Shown: one piece after another, positions 1-8,351 of the stretch
Layout: each line of letters begins with the position of its first letter
Position numbering within the stretch: position 1 is the first letter of the stretch
Source of the DNA: an uncultured Muribaculaceae bacterium
GTDB taxonomy: Bacteria > Bacteroidota > Bacteroidia > Bacteroidales > Muribaculaceae
Assembly: GCA_910588245.1 (NCBI GenBank)
Contig: CAJUQP010000041.1
Span: 1-31,536 of the forward strand
DNA: 31,536 nucleotides
Direction of reading: 5' to 3'
Notes under the pieces: generated by a model
What the model was told of the DNA's origin: nothing
Database searches by the model: none
The model's input: only the letters and a program-made list of their open reading frames with translations
Translations under genes and position numbers: made by a program

Positions 1-1
1 A

Positions 2-143
2 GGTTAAAGGTTAAAGATTAAAGGTTAAAGATTAAAGGTTAAAGATTAAAGGTTAAAGGTTAAAGGTTAAAGATTAAAGGTTAAAGATTAAAGGTTAAAG
101 GTTAAGGTTAAAGGTTAGAGGTTAGTTAGAGGTTAAAGTTAAA
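2..143. repeat. Heptanucleotide tandem repeat array (GGTTAAA/GATTAAA)
   Basis: Fourteen consecutive 7-bp units, each GGTTAAA or GATTAAA, run from base 2 to 99. A 6-bp unit, two further G-units and degenerate copies follow to about 143. The array reaches the left edge, so its true length is unknown. It lies outside any gene. It belongs with the other 7-bp-period arrays at 9084-9104, 14894-14998, 15041-15215 and 23967-24044. Function is unknown. Confidence 0.9.
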
Positions 144-169
144 GATTTGTTGGGGGGGGTAGGAAGTAA

Positions 170-209
170 AATCAGCGGATATGATCGGTCTCGATTATAT
201 CCGCTGATT
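170..209. terminator. Long hairpin, probable intrinsic terminator
   Basis: Bases 170-187 pair with 192-209: 13 perfect pairs, one G-T pair, then four more pairs around a GTCT loop. The sequence ATTTTAT follows on the plus strand. It probably ends a gene to the left of the window, or isolates the sigma-factor promoter from upstream transcription. No gene in the window ends here. Confidence 0.7.
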
Positions 210-447
210 ATTTTATCCATTTGTCTCACCGATTCAGTAGGATTATTTATCGGTGTGTCGGATAGGGATATTTGTTTACTGGTTTTTGGCTGGAAACGGC
301 AAACGTTTGCAGAATGATTTGATGCCTCAGTGAGTCTCAATTAATTTATTGACACTCCGGTGTCAGAAAATCGCAAGCTTGATATTCAGTGGTTTATGAG
401 AAATTTGTGTCATCCAATCTATTGAGACATATTAGGGGGTAAAAATA
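210..447. other. Gene-free upstream region with two inverted repeats
   Basis: No convincing coding frame is visible. The stretch holds a perfect 12-bp palindrome at 299-310 and a small inverted repeat, TGACAC-TCCG-GTGTCA, at 350-365. Both lie upstream of the sigma-factor promoter and could be protein-binding sites; nothing else stands out. Confidence 0.5.
299..310. promoter_or_regulatory. Perfect palindrome GCAAACGTTTGC, LacI/PurR-type operator candidate
   Basis: This is a perfect 12-bp palindrome with an AAACGTTT core, the form typical of operators bound by LacI/GalR-family repressors such as PurR. It sits about 140 bp upstream of the -33 element of the sigma-factor promoter, which is far for a simple repressor site. 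It may serve an off-window gene. No LacI-family gene is in the window. Confidence 0.35.
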
Positions 448-478
448 TTTGCAGGGTGGTTTCTGCTGACTAATTTTG
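448..478 (+). promoter_or_regulatory. Bacteroidota promoter for the sigma-SusCD operon
   Basis: TTTG at 448-451 and TAATTTTG at 471-478 are separated by 19 bp, matching the Bacteroidota primary promoter (TTTG, 19-21 bp, TAnnTTTG). Transcription should begin near 485, leaving a leader of about 60 nt before the ATG at 544. Confidence 0.8.
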
Positions 479-543
479 CAACCGTAAGGCATTTCCCCCG
501 AGGGAAGCCGACAAGTGTTGAACCCCGAAAAATCTAAAGGACC

Positions 544-1044
544 ATGCACAACGACCTTCTGATTTCACAGACCTACATAACCCTCTTCCCACGACTGGTA
601 AAGTATATCGGCAGTCGGACAGGCGATATGGACTCCGCGCGCGACGTGGCGCAGGATGTGTTCGTGAAGTTGCTCGAGGCCGACATTGTTCTTTTCCGTA
701 AGGAGGCGTTGGTGTCGATGGCCCTCAATATCGCGCGTAATCTGATTGTCGAGATCTTCCGGCGCCAGATAGTGGATATGAAGATGAGGGAGTATTTAGC
801 CATTACCCGGACCTGGACTGTGGACGCCGAGAGCGGTTTACTCGCACGCGACATAGAGAGCCTGGAGATCCGCAAGATGGAGACGCTGTCGCAGCAACGG
901 AGGATGATCTACCGACTGCGCCGTTTCGAGGGGCTGACAAATGAGGAGATTGCCCGGCGGCTCGGACTCACCAAGCGCAGTGTGGAGAACCATGCGTTCA
1001 GGGCTTTCCACGAGATGCGCGATTATCTCAGGAAGAGAATATGA
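544..1044 (+). CDS. RNA polymerase ECF-type sigma-70 factor
   Basis: This 166-residue protein has the two domains of an extracytoplasmic-function sigma factor. A region 2 helix block, with a conserved DVAQDVFVKLLE stretch, binds core polymerase and the -10 region. A C-terminal region 4 helix-turn-helix (about 112-166, with EEIARRLGLTKRSVENH) binds the -35 region. It should direct polymerase to a limited set of promoters, most plausibly including the genes that follow 53 bp downstream. Bacteroidota sigma factors of this sort are usually paired with a FecR-type anti-sigma protein and a SusC-like receptor carrying an STN domain. Neither is seen here, so the activating signal is unclear. Its own promoter looks like the housekeeping type. 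The family assignment is firm; the regulon is inferred. Confidence 0.93.
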   Translation: MHNDLLISQTYITLFPRLVKYIGSRTGDMDSARDVAQDVFVKLLEADIVLFRKEALVSMALNIARNLIVEIFRRQIVDMKMREYLAITRTWTVDAESGLLARDIESLEIRKMETLSQQRRMIYRLRRFEGLTNEEIARRLGLTKRSVENHAFRAFHEMRDYLRKRI

Positions 1045-1097
1045 TTCCATAGAAAATAAACAACCAATTTCAATATCTCAAACTTTTTTTATTCATC

Positions 1098-2321
1098 ATG
1101 AAAACATTAACCTTTAAAACGCGAAAACTCGTTCCGCTCTTCGCCGTTGCCCTGTCGCTGGCGATGACAGCGTGCGGAGATGAGTCGGAGGGTAGGGTCG
1201 AGATTAATGATTCGGCCCCGGCACAGGTTTCTGACGTGAACTACACATCCGGTCCCGGAGAGGTGACGCTCACCTGGAAGATTCCTGCCTCGCCGAGTTT
1301 CATGTATTCCAAGGTGGTCTACAAGAACTCGAAAGGCGAGGAAGTCTACAAGATGTATTCGAAAGATCATGCCAAAGATGGCGTGATGACTGAGACGATC
1401 GGTGGATTCGCATCCGTCGATCCCGTGGATTTCAATATCTACGCCTGCTCTGTGAGAGGCAACCACCTCGACGCTACAAAGATTTCCGCCACTCCCGGTG
1501 CTCCCGCGTTCCTTATTGTTGCCGAGACTGTCGATGCCGAACCGGCATGGGGCGGTGTCAGCGTAAGCTATAAGAACGAGACTGTGGCTTCGGTAAATAT
1601 CGTGCTCAATTATCATATGAAGAGCGATGCCTCGAAGAAAGGTTCCTATTCCTTTACTGCCGCTCCCAATTCCGATGGTGCGCAGTTCGTAGGTCTTTTG
1701 GTCAGCAACAATGAGTTTATCAACGGCGAGGATGCTATTATTGAGCTTGCCGCCGGTGATGCCGACGGCAATACCTCCGCTCCGCGCACCATCGAGACAC
1801 GCACGAAGAAAGTGGAGAAACTCGACCGCGCAGCCTGGACATTCCCCGGCTTTGCCGACAACTATGATGCCCAGATCGGCTACTCCTCACAGGAAGCCGG
1901 CGGTGAGGGTGCGTTCCCCAATGGCCGCGTGATGGCTATGCTCGACGGCAACGAGGGCACATTCTGGCACACCGCCTGGAAGCAGTCTTCCGCCTATCCC
2001 CACTTCTTCATCATCGACATGGGTGAGGAGAAAGAGGTCAGCAACGTGACAATCCGTCGTCGCGGAGGCAACAACGGTACCAACATCGGCCAGACATTCT
2101 ATACCTGCACAGCGGCGGCCGCCAATGGATCCACTCCCGACGACTGGGGCTGGACCAACCAGGGCTGGAATCCTTTCGACCGCAACAGCGACGCCCACCA
2201 GCTCTTCGGCATGAAGCAGGTGGAGAAGGCCCGCTATATCAAGGTCTATTTCTCTGAGAAAGATAAGGGAGGCAACTTTGTGATGATCTCCGAGTTCAAC
2301 GCCTATACTCCCGCAGAGTAA
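1098..2321 (+). CDS. DUF4959/DUF5000-type surface lipoprotein with discoidin-like domain
   Basis: The 407-residue protein starts with a lipoprotein signal (LAMTAC, lipidated Cys26). An immunoglobulin/fibronectin-like segment at about 35-135 resembles DUF4959 and a second beta-rich segment spans about 135-235. A C-terminal F5/8 type C (discoidin-like) region at about 250-407, as in DUF5000, contains MLDGNEGTFWHTAW and a closing EFNAYTP strand. Such proteins are usually outer-membrane glycan-binding partners of SusC/SusD pairs. They normally follow susD; here the gene lies between the sigma factor and susC, 30 bp before susC. Ligand unknown. Domain names come from family resemblance and the boundaries are approximate. 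Confidence 0.85.
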   Translation: MKTLTFKTRKLVPLFAVALSLAMTACGDESEGRVEINDSAPAQVSDVNYTSGPGEVTLTWKIPASPSFMYSKVVYKNSKGEEVYKMYSKDHAKDGVMTETIGGFASVDPVDFNIYACSVRGNHLDATKISATPGAPAFLIVAETVDAEPAWGGVSVSYKNETVASVNIVLNYHMKSDASKKGSYSFTAAPNSDGAQFVGLLVSNNEFINGEDAIIELAAGDADGNTSAPRTIETRTKKVEKLDRAAWTFPGFADNYDAQIGYSSQEAGGEGAFPNGRVMAMLDGNEGTFWHTAWKQSSAYPHFFIIDMGEEKEVSNVTIRRRGGNNGTNIGQTFYTCTAAAANGSTPDDWGWTNQGWNPFDRNSDAHQLFGMKQVEKARYIKVYFSEKDKGGNFVMISEFNAYTPAE

Positions 2322-2351
2322 GCCAATATCCACAGAAAACTATAACCTGAC

Positions 2352-5300
2352 ATGAAGATAAATGCAATATTAGTAAGCTCCGCGCTATGTCTGGCGGCTC
2401 CGGTGTTCGCACCGCAGGCCCAGGCGCAGAGCTCACAGACTCAGAGCGGCACCGTCAGCGGTACGGTGACAGATGAGAACGGTGAGCCGGTAATCGGTGC
2501 CACCGTAAAGGTGAAAGGCAACGTTAGCCTCGCCACAGTGACAGACATCGAGGGCAATTTCACGCTCAAGACCAATGGCGCGAAGCAGATAGAGATAACA
2601 TACGTGGGCTACAAGCCGGCAGTGGTCAATGTGTCCGGCAAGAGCAAGATTGAGGTACAGCTTGTTCCCACCGCCGAATCGCTCGACGAGATTGTGGTCG
2701 TAGGTTACGGCACACAGAAGAAAGAGTCGCTGACCGGCGCTATCTCGCAGATCAAAGGTGACCAGGTATATAAGGACAGAGGTTTGACTAATACCGCGGT
2801 ATCCCTTCAGGGTGAGATCGCAGGTCTGACCGTGACCCGTACGTCTACCCGACCCGGTAGTGAGGATGCCAAATTCCAGATCCGCGGCGCCAACACCATT
2901 AACGGCGACAGCAGCCCTCTGATCCTCATCGACGGCCAGGCAGCATCGATGGATGAGCTCAACCAGATGGACGGTAGCGTGATCGAGAATATCTCCGTGC
3001 TGAAAGACGCGTCCGCAGCTATCTACGGTGCGCGTTCGGCCGGCGGTGTAATCCTCGTCACCACCAAGCGTGGCAAGGCCGGCAAAGCCCGCGTAAGCTA
3101 CTCCGGCTCCTACAGCCACACGATCGATGGTATCAAACTGCCTATCACGAACAACAATGAGTGGCTCGACATGTTCTATGAGGCGCAGTATCGCGACGCT
3201 GAGGCCAATAACCCGGGAATCACTGACCCTGCAGAGATTCACAACCGCATAAACTGGTGGATTTTCAACTCCTTCGGCGGCACTCCTGTCAGCAAGAACC
3301 CGACTACGGGTGTATGGGAGACCTCAGGAGAGACTGTGGTAGGCGAGGGGCTTTTCAACAAACTCAAGGAGGGCAATCCTTTCTTTCTGAAACGTGGTAA
3401 CTTCATCGACTCCTGGCAACCGGGCAACTATCTGCTTGATTTCCTCTATGGCAACGCTGACACGTGGAAGCACAATGTGTCAGTATCCGGAGGCGATGAT
3501 AAGTTCAACTATTTCGCAGCCCTCAACTATTCCGATGCTCAGTCGCAGCTCAAGGTGGCTGAGGATGGTGAGAAGAAATATGGCGCACGTGTCAATATGG
3601 ACTATAATCCCACAGACTTCTTCAAGATTGAGACCGGAATGTCGTATGAGAAACGCGACATCACCACCCCCTCGCAGGGTATCGGACGCGGCTGGCAGGA
3701 TATGTGGTTCTGGGCTATCACCAACGAGAACGGAGATGCCTACGACACCTTCTCCAACAACCGCAACCCTTACGGCTGGTTTACCCAGGCCGGTGAGACC
3801 AAGACTAATTTCACCACATTCCGTGCCAATGGCAAGATAACTTTTGATTTCTCCAAATGGGTGAAGGGCCTCTCTGTCTATGGCAGCGCAGCTTATAAGA
3901 GCGTACGTCGCGATGAGAAGAAAGAGAATCTTGAGGTGAAGTTCTATGACTGGGTAGGTACCCAGACTTCGGCTACTCAGAACTCTCCCGCCAAACTCGA
4001 GCAGGAGAACAAGGAATGGACGAGCTACACCCTCGGACTCTTCGCACATTACGACCGTCTCTTCGCCGAGAAGCACCATGTGGACGTGATGTTCGGTATC
4101 ACGGGTGAGAACGAAGACTACAAGCGTGTGAAACTTGGTCGCCTCAAGGGCGAGCTATATCCCGGCTCGGGTCTTTCCGATCTCAACGTTTTCCAGGGTG
4201 GTGACAACAACGTGGCCGATGGTGGCTCTAACTCATGGAGCTTCCTCTCCTATGTGGGTGACTTCCGTTACGCTTTCAACGACACCTACCTTCTCAGTTT
4301 CCTCTGGCGCCACGATGGCTCTTCCAAACTGACTCCCGAGAACCGCTGGAAAGATTTCTTCTCCATCTCCGGAGGCTGGATATTCACTAACGAGAATTTC
4401 TTCCGCAACCTGAATATCGACCAGTGGATGAATTTCGGTAAGATCCGCTATAACTTCGGTAAGACAGGTTCCGTGAGTGGCATCAACAATTACGAGTCAT
4501 TCTCCACAATCAAGACCGGAAATGTATATCTTGGCGGCAGCGACCTCACATCCATGTGGATCGACGGCATGCGTTCCTCCGACCGTACTTGGGAGACCCT
4601 CCACCAGCACGACATAGGTATTGATTTCGGATTCTTTAATAACCGCCTGCGTGCATCATTCGATTGGTTTGACAAGACAAACAAAGGCATGTTCATCGGC
4701 GTGGTATATCCGGAGATTCTCGGCGCCACGGCTCCCATGTCCAACAGCGGCAAACTGAATACCCGCGGTTGGGAGTTCGAGGCCAACTGGCGCGACCGTA
4801 TTGGTGAGCTCCAATACAACTTCGGACTGCAGTTCTCCGATGCCTGGACAAAGATTAAGGATATCACGGGCAATAGGAATGTACCGAAGAATGGACATAA
4901 CAACAGTAATACTAAGAATCTTCTTGTCGGACATCCGCTCGATGCCATATATGTCTACCAGACAGACGGTGTGTTCCAGACGCAGGAGGAGGTTGATGCA
5001 TATTATGAGATGTATTACTGGAATGCCGACCATAGTGGTCCGAAGTCGGGCAACGTGCTCCCGGCTCCCTCCGAGACAGGCACAAACCGTCTACGTCCCG
5101 GTGCCCGCAAGCGTGTGGATATTGATGGTGACGGTGTGATAACCGCCAACGATATCTATTATGCCGGCGATGCCGCTCCCCGTCTCTCGTTTGGTGTAAA
5201 GGGTGGCCTCAACTGGAAAGGTATCGATTTCTCGTTCTTCTTCCAGGGCATTGGCAAGCAGACGGTGCTCCGTACAGGCAATATGTACGCACCTTTCGTG

Positions 5301-5663
5301 GTCAATTATTGCTTGCAGAACAACACATTCCTCGGCAAGACCTGGACACCCGGAAGCGGCAACAACGATTATACGGTTATGAGCCGCGACAACAACTTCA
5401 ACAAGTTCAATTACGAGAACAGCGATGTTTCCTTGCAGAACAACCGCTACGTGCGCCTGAAGAATCTTGTTGTCGGCTACACCTTCCCGCAGTCGCTGAC
5501 CTCCAAGGTCGGTGTGGAGAAATTCCGTGTATATTTCTCGGGCGACGACCTCTGGGAGTGGACGAAAATCAAAGACGGATATGACCCCGAGTATGGCGAG
5601 GGCTCCAATAATATCTTCCCCCTCTGCCGCATGCTCAACTTCGGTGTGGAACTCGAATTCTAA
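2352..5663 (+). CDS. SusC/RagA-family TonB-linked outer membrane transporter
   Basis: This 1103-residue outer-membrane beta-barrel imports oligosaccharides or other large nutrients using TonB energy, capped by the SusD partner encoded next. Visible parts are a signal peptide (1-26, ending AQAQA), a carboxypeptidase-regulatory-like domain (about 34-106) and a TonB-box-like segment (DEIVVVGYGTQKK, 112-124). The plug follows (about 125-240, with FQIRGANTINGDSSPLILID and the family motif SVLKDASAAIYG). A barrel fills the rest and ends in an aromatic residue (ELEF). A DIDGDGVITANDIYYAGD segment near residues 925-940 is a calcium-loop-like element common in SusC proteins. There is no STN domain, so classical FecR/STN signalling to the upstream sigma factor is not supported. 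Full length for the family. Confidence 0.96.
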   Translation: MKINAILVSSALCLAAPVFAPQAQAQSSQTQSGTVSGTVTDENGEPVIGATVKVKGNVSLATVTDIEGNFTLKTNGAKQIEITYVGYKPAVVNVSGKSKIEVQLVPTAESLDEIVVVGYGTQKKESLTGAISQIKGDQVYKDRGLTNTAVSLQGEIAGLTVTRTSTRPGSEDAKFQIRGANTINGDSSPLILIDGQAASMDELNQMDGSVIENISVLKDASAAIYGARSAGGVILVTTKRGKAGKARVSYSGSYSHTIDGIKLPITNNNEWLDMFYEAQYRDAEANNPGITDPAEIHNRINWWIFNSFGGTPVSKNPTTGVWETSGETVVGEGLFNKLKEGNPFFLKRGNFIDSWQPGNYLLDFLYGNADTWKHNVSVSGGDDKFNYFAALNYSDAQSQLKVAEDGEKKYGARVNMDYNPTDFFKIETGMSYEKRDITTPSQGIGRGWQDMWFWAITNENGDAYDTFSNNRNPYGWFTQAGETKTNFTTFRANGKITFDFSKWVKGLSVYGSAAYKSVRRDEKKENLEVKFYDWVGTQTSATQNSPAKLEQENKEWTSYTLGLFAHYDRLFAEKHHVDVMFGITGENEDYKRVKLGRLKGELYPGSGLSDLNVFQGGDNNVADGGSNSWSFLSYVGDFRYAFNDTYLLSFLWRHDGSSKLTPENRWKDFFSISGGWIFTNENFFRNLNIDQWMNFGKIRYNFGKTGSVSGINNYESFSTIKTGNVYLGGSDLTSMWIDGMRSSDRTWETLHQHDIGIDFGFFNNRLRASFDWFDKTNKGMFIGVVYPEILGATAPMSNSGKLNTRGWEFEANWRDRIGELQYNFGLQFSDAWTKIKDITGNRNVPKNGHNNSNTKNLLVGHPLDAIYVYQTDGVFQTQEEVDAYYEMYYWNADHSGPKSGNVLPAPSETGTNRLRPGARKRVDIDGDGVITANDIYYAGDAAPRLSFGVKGGLNWKGIDFSFFFQGIGKQTVLRTGNMYAPFVVNYCLQNNTFLGKTWTPGSGNNDYTVMSRDNNFNKFNYENSDVSLQNNRYVRLKNLVVGYTFPQSLTSKVGVEKFRVYFSGDDLWEWTKIKDGYDPEYGEGSNNIFPLCRMLNFGVELEF

Positions 5664-5684
5664 CAACTCATAATCGAAACTAAA

Positions 5685-7712
5685 ATGAAACTCAACAAAT
5701 ATATTCTTCCCTTCCTTACACTCGGTCTGACTATGGCCTCGTGCTCGGATTTCCTCGACAAGGAACCTCTCGACCAGGGAACGGATGCCATCATGTATAA
5801 GACTCCTGCTCAGTTCGATCAGGCCGCGCTGGCTCTCTACAGCTCGTTCACTGACAAGGATTGCGGACAGGTGATGTGGCAGAACGCCAATTTCGACGGC
5901 AACCTTGATGTCTCCGGCATCGGAGGCAACGGTGGCGGATCCGCACCTCAAGGCACCAACAACTGGAAAAAACCGTATGAACGTCTGCGCAACATCAATA
6001 TCCTCCTTGAAAAGGCACAAGGTTTTGGCGATAAGAATGCCATTGCATCTTCCATAGGAACTGCCTATTTCTTCCGTGCGTGGGAGCACTTCTATCTGGT
6101 CGGCAAATTCGGCGGTGTGCCCATCGTTGATCATGTTTTCGACCTCAGCGATCCGGTGCTTTATGCACCGCGCAACAGCCGCTATGAGGTGATGAAGCTT
6201 GTCTTCGACGATCTCCAGAATGCTGTGAACCTGCTCCCGAAGAGAAGCTCTATTTCCGGCCTCGATAACCGTGGTCGACTCACGAAGGAAGCAGCCCAGG
6301 CTTTCCTGGCACGCGTGGCCCTCTATGAGGGAACATGGGAGAAATATGTGCCCTCTATCGGTCTCGATCTTGATGGCGACGGTGTCTCCACCGGTGCCGG
6401 AAGCGTGAAGCCCGAGGGTTATCCTTCTGTCAATGATATGCTGAAGATTGCCCAGGATATGTCGAGGGCTGTGATTCAGGAGGCGGAGACCGGTACATTC
6501 CAGCTTTTCGACGCCGGTGAGGAACTCAGCTACTATGAGCTCTTCAATCTCGATGATGGAGACGGCAACATCTCCAACCATCTCGGAATCGGGAAAGCCG
6601 CCAACAAGGAGTTCATTCTCTGCAATCCTTATGATTACACCTTGAAACGTTCCGGAACGAACAATGCCCACAAGGTTGCAACCTGGCAGGCTGTCAACAT
6701 CAGCGCTTATCTGGGTGAATCGTATGTTTGCTCCAATGGCCTTCCGATCTATCTGAGCACGTCAGGCAGCCTCGACGACGCCTATTACAATCCTGACTTC
6801 GGAGGCTACGACACCTATATGGGTGAGTTCCAGAACCGCGACATGCGCTTCATAAGCACCACCTATCTTCCCGACCGTCCCGTGTTCTGCTGCGACGGCG
6901 AGCACTGGGTGCCCCGTACAGACAAGGGTGAGAAATATCCTGAGGCTGTGTTCCCGGCCGCTACCGACCACTATGATTCATCGGATCCCGCCAACTCGAG
7001 CAAGCTCGTGGTCTATAATCCGATGATCGACCTCAACTCCACTCACAACGGCTACGGCTCACGTAAGTTCATGCCTGAGGGTGCCGGTCGTGCCGACAAC
7101 ACAGACGCAGCAGATTATCCCATCATCCGTCTGGCTGAGGTACACTGCATCTACGCTGAGGCTACATGCGAGCTTGGCAATGGAACCATCTCTGATTCCG
7201 ATCTCGAGTTCTCGATCAACAAGAACCGTAAGCGTGCCCGGGTGGCTCCTCTGACCAATGCTCTTATCGCGAATGTATACGACGCCAACTGGTTCAACTT
7301 CGCTACAGGAAGACATGAGGTGCACAAGATGACGATGATGGATGAGATCCGCCGCGAGCGCATGGTGGAGCTCCACGGAGAAGGCTTCCGTCTCGATGAC
7401 CTGAAGCGCTGGGGTATCGCCCACATCAACCTGACTGGCCAGAAGCTCGGCCGCAAGATCCTTGGTACATATTACGGAAATCCGGACAACAAGGTCAACT
7501 CCCTGAAATATTCCGGAACTCCCGTATATGATCCGCAGAACCGTCCTACCCAGTGGGGTCTCGTATCGGAAGATCCCGCCGATATCGACTACGGACGTCC
7601 GATCGCCACGATTCCAGGAAACTGTCTCTTCAGCGCCAAGGATTACCTCGATCCGCTTCCTCTGGAGCAGCTCCGTCTGAATCCCAACCTGAAGCAGAAC
7701 CCCGGCTGGTAA
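5685..7712 (+). CDS. SusD/RagB-family nutrient-binding outer membrane lipoprotein
   Basis: The 675-residue lipoprotein (LTMASC, lipidated Cys20, then SDFLDKEPLDQ) belongs to the SusD/RagB family, which forms a lid over the SusC barrel and captures substrate at the cell surface. The N-terminal TPR-like helices include IGTAYFFRAWEHFYLVGKFG, a family signature (about residues 123-142). The C-terminal half carries EIRRERMVELHGEGFRLDDL, the typical RagB/SusD motif. An LDLDGDGVSTGAG insertion near residue 228 looks like a calcium loop. It is longer than most SusD proteins (commonly about 500-600 residues), because of insertions in the middle. It starts 21 bp after susC and is the last gene of the operon. 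No glycoside hydrolase follows, so the substrate cannot be predicted. Confidence 0.95.
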   Translation: MKLNKYILPFLTLGLTMASCSDFLDKEPLDQGTDAIMYKTPAQFDQAALALYSSFTDKDCGQVMWQNANFDGNLDVSGIGGNGGGSAPQGTNNWKKPYERLRNINILLEKAQGFGDKNAIASSIGTAYFFRAWEHFYLVGKFGGVPIVDHVFDLSDPVLYAPRNSRYEVMKLVFDDLQNAVNLLPKRSSISGLDNRGRLTKEAAQAFLARVALYEGTWEKYVPSIGLDLDGDGVSTGAGSVKPEGYPSVNDMLKIAQDMSRAVIQEAETGTFQLFDAGEELSYYELFNLDDGDGNISNHLGIGKAANKEFILCNPYDYTLKRSGTNNAHKVATWQAVNISAYLGESYVCSNGLPIYLSTSGSLDDAYYNPDFGGYDTYMGEFQNRDMRFISTTYLPDRPVFCCDGEHWVPRTDKGEKYPEAVFPAATDHYDSSDPANSSKLVVYNPMIDLNSTHNGYGSRKFMPEGAGRADNTDAADYPIIRLAEVHCIYAEATCELGNGTISDSDLEFSINKNRKRARVAPLTNALIANVYDANWFNFATGRHEVHKMTMMDEIRRERMVELHGEGFRLDDLKRWGIAHINLTGQKLGRKILGTYYGNPDNKVNSLKYSGTPVYDPQNRPTQWGLVSEDPADIDYGRPIATIPGNCLFSAKDYLDPLPLEQLRLNPNLKQNPGW

Positions 7713-7781
7713 TTACATCGGGATCGAAGGCGGGATTTCCCTGAAGACAGGGATCCGCGCCATCCGGGCGCGGCACACGAC

Positions 7782-8009
7782 GCCCGGCAAAGCCGGGCAA
7801 CGGATCCGGGTTTGGAATTCCGACCTCGGGCCGGGCAAAGGATCCGGGCTCGGTGTGAGTAAAAAGATTTTAAGGTAACAAAGATTGATTCTCATCCGGA
7901 GGGGGCTGTCGCGAGGCAGCCCCCTCTTTCTGCTTTGCCAAGGCTTTTCGCAGGCTTTTGCTTTGCCGGGGCTTTTCGCAGTGGCTGTCGGTGCCCGGCG
8001 TTGCCGGGC
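7782..8009. repeat. Cluster of GC-rich palindromes and short direct repeats
   Basis: The same hairpin arms, GCCCGGC/GCCGGGC, occur at 7782-7798 (loop AAA) and 7993-8009 (loop GTT). Between them are two direct-repeat pairs. One is a roughly 24-bp repeat beginning GCCGGGCAA at 7792 and 7830, with a few mismatches. The other is a 23-bp repeat at 7931-7953 and 7959-7981 differing at two positions. The arrangement resembles REP-like extragenic palindromes. It lies in the 640-bp gene-free interval after susD. Confidence 0.7.
7899..7926 (+). terminator. Intrinsic terminator downstream of susD
   Basis: Bases 7899-7908 (GAGGGGGCTG) pair perfectly with 7917-7926 around an 8-nt loop, and a short T-rich run follows (TTTCTG). 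This is the first strong terminator after the SusCD operon, about 190 bp past the stop codon. Confidence 0.7.
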
Positions 8010-8110
8010 GGAAGGAGAGTCCAGGGGGAGGAGGAAGTAGAGGCAGGGGAGAGGGGGAAGAAGGGAGAGGCGGAAGGGGAGGGGGAAGGAGAGGACGGGA
8101 ATAAAAAGCG
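8010..8110 (+). other. Polypurine tract
   Basis: About 100 bases are some 90 percent purine on the plus strand, mostly G-runs split by A, with only nine pyrimidines. Such tracts can form triplex (H-DNA) or G-quadruplex-like structures and stall polymerases. No gene is apparent in it. Whether it has a role is unknown. Confidence 0.6.
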
Positions 8111-8111
8111 G

Positions 8112-8137
8112 AAGCGGTCGATTCACATCGACCGCTT
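8112..8137. terminator. Intrinsic terminator-like hairpin
   Basis: AAGCGGTCGA at 8112-8121 pairs perfectly over 10 bp with 8128-8137 around a TTCACA loop; TCTGTTTT follows. It may end read-through from the left, or a short unrecognised transcript in the interval. It insulates the gene at 8352. Confidence 0.65.
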
Positions 8138-8339
8138 TCTGTTTTCCATAATAATTTTTCAAACTAACCTAACATCATGAAACGATTTTCTGATTATATG
8201 ACAACGGAAGGGGGCGTTTGGTTCAATCCGCTTTTCGCAGAAAAGGCTTCTTTTATCCTTTTTTTGCATTTTTGTAAAATTTCTTTAACAGGATTGCCCT
8301 TTTGCCGGGATAATATTATGCGGTTTCAGCTAAAAACGC

Positions 8340-8347
8340 TATCTTTG
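8340..8347 (+). promoter_or_regulatory. Promoter -7 element upstream of the MgtC-type gene
   Basis: TATCTTTG fits TAnnTTTG, but no clear TTTG lies 19-21 bp upstream. The box is only 4 bp before the first possible ATG (8352). If it is real, the mRNA would be almost leaderless, or translation would start at the ATG at 8406. Confidence 0.4.
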
Positions 8348-8351
8348 CCCT

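Noticed and set aside
122..340. 72-codon minus-strand frame at the left edge
   Set aside because: It reads through the long hairpin and into the heptamer array, and has no domain or start signal.
5091..6671. Long antisense open frame (526 codons) opposite susC/susD
   Set aside because: It lies wholly antisense to two clear genes, has no promoter or recognisable domain, and is a by-product of GC-biased codon use.
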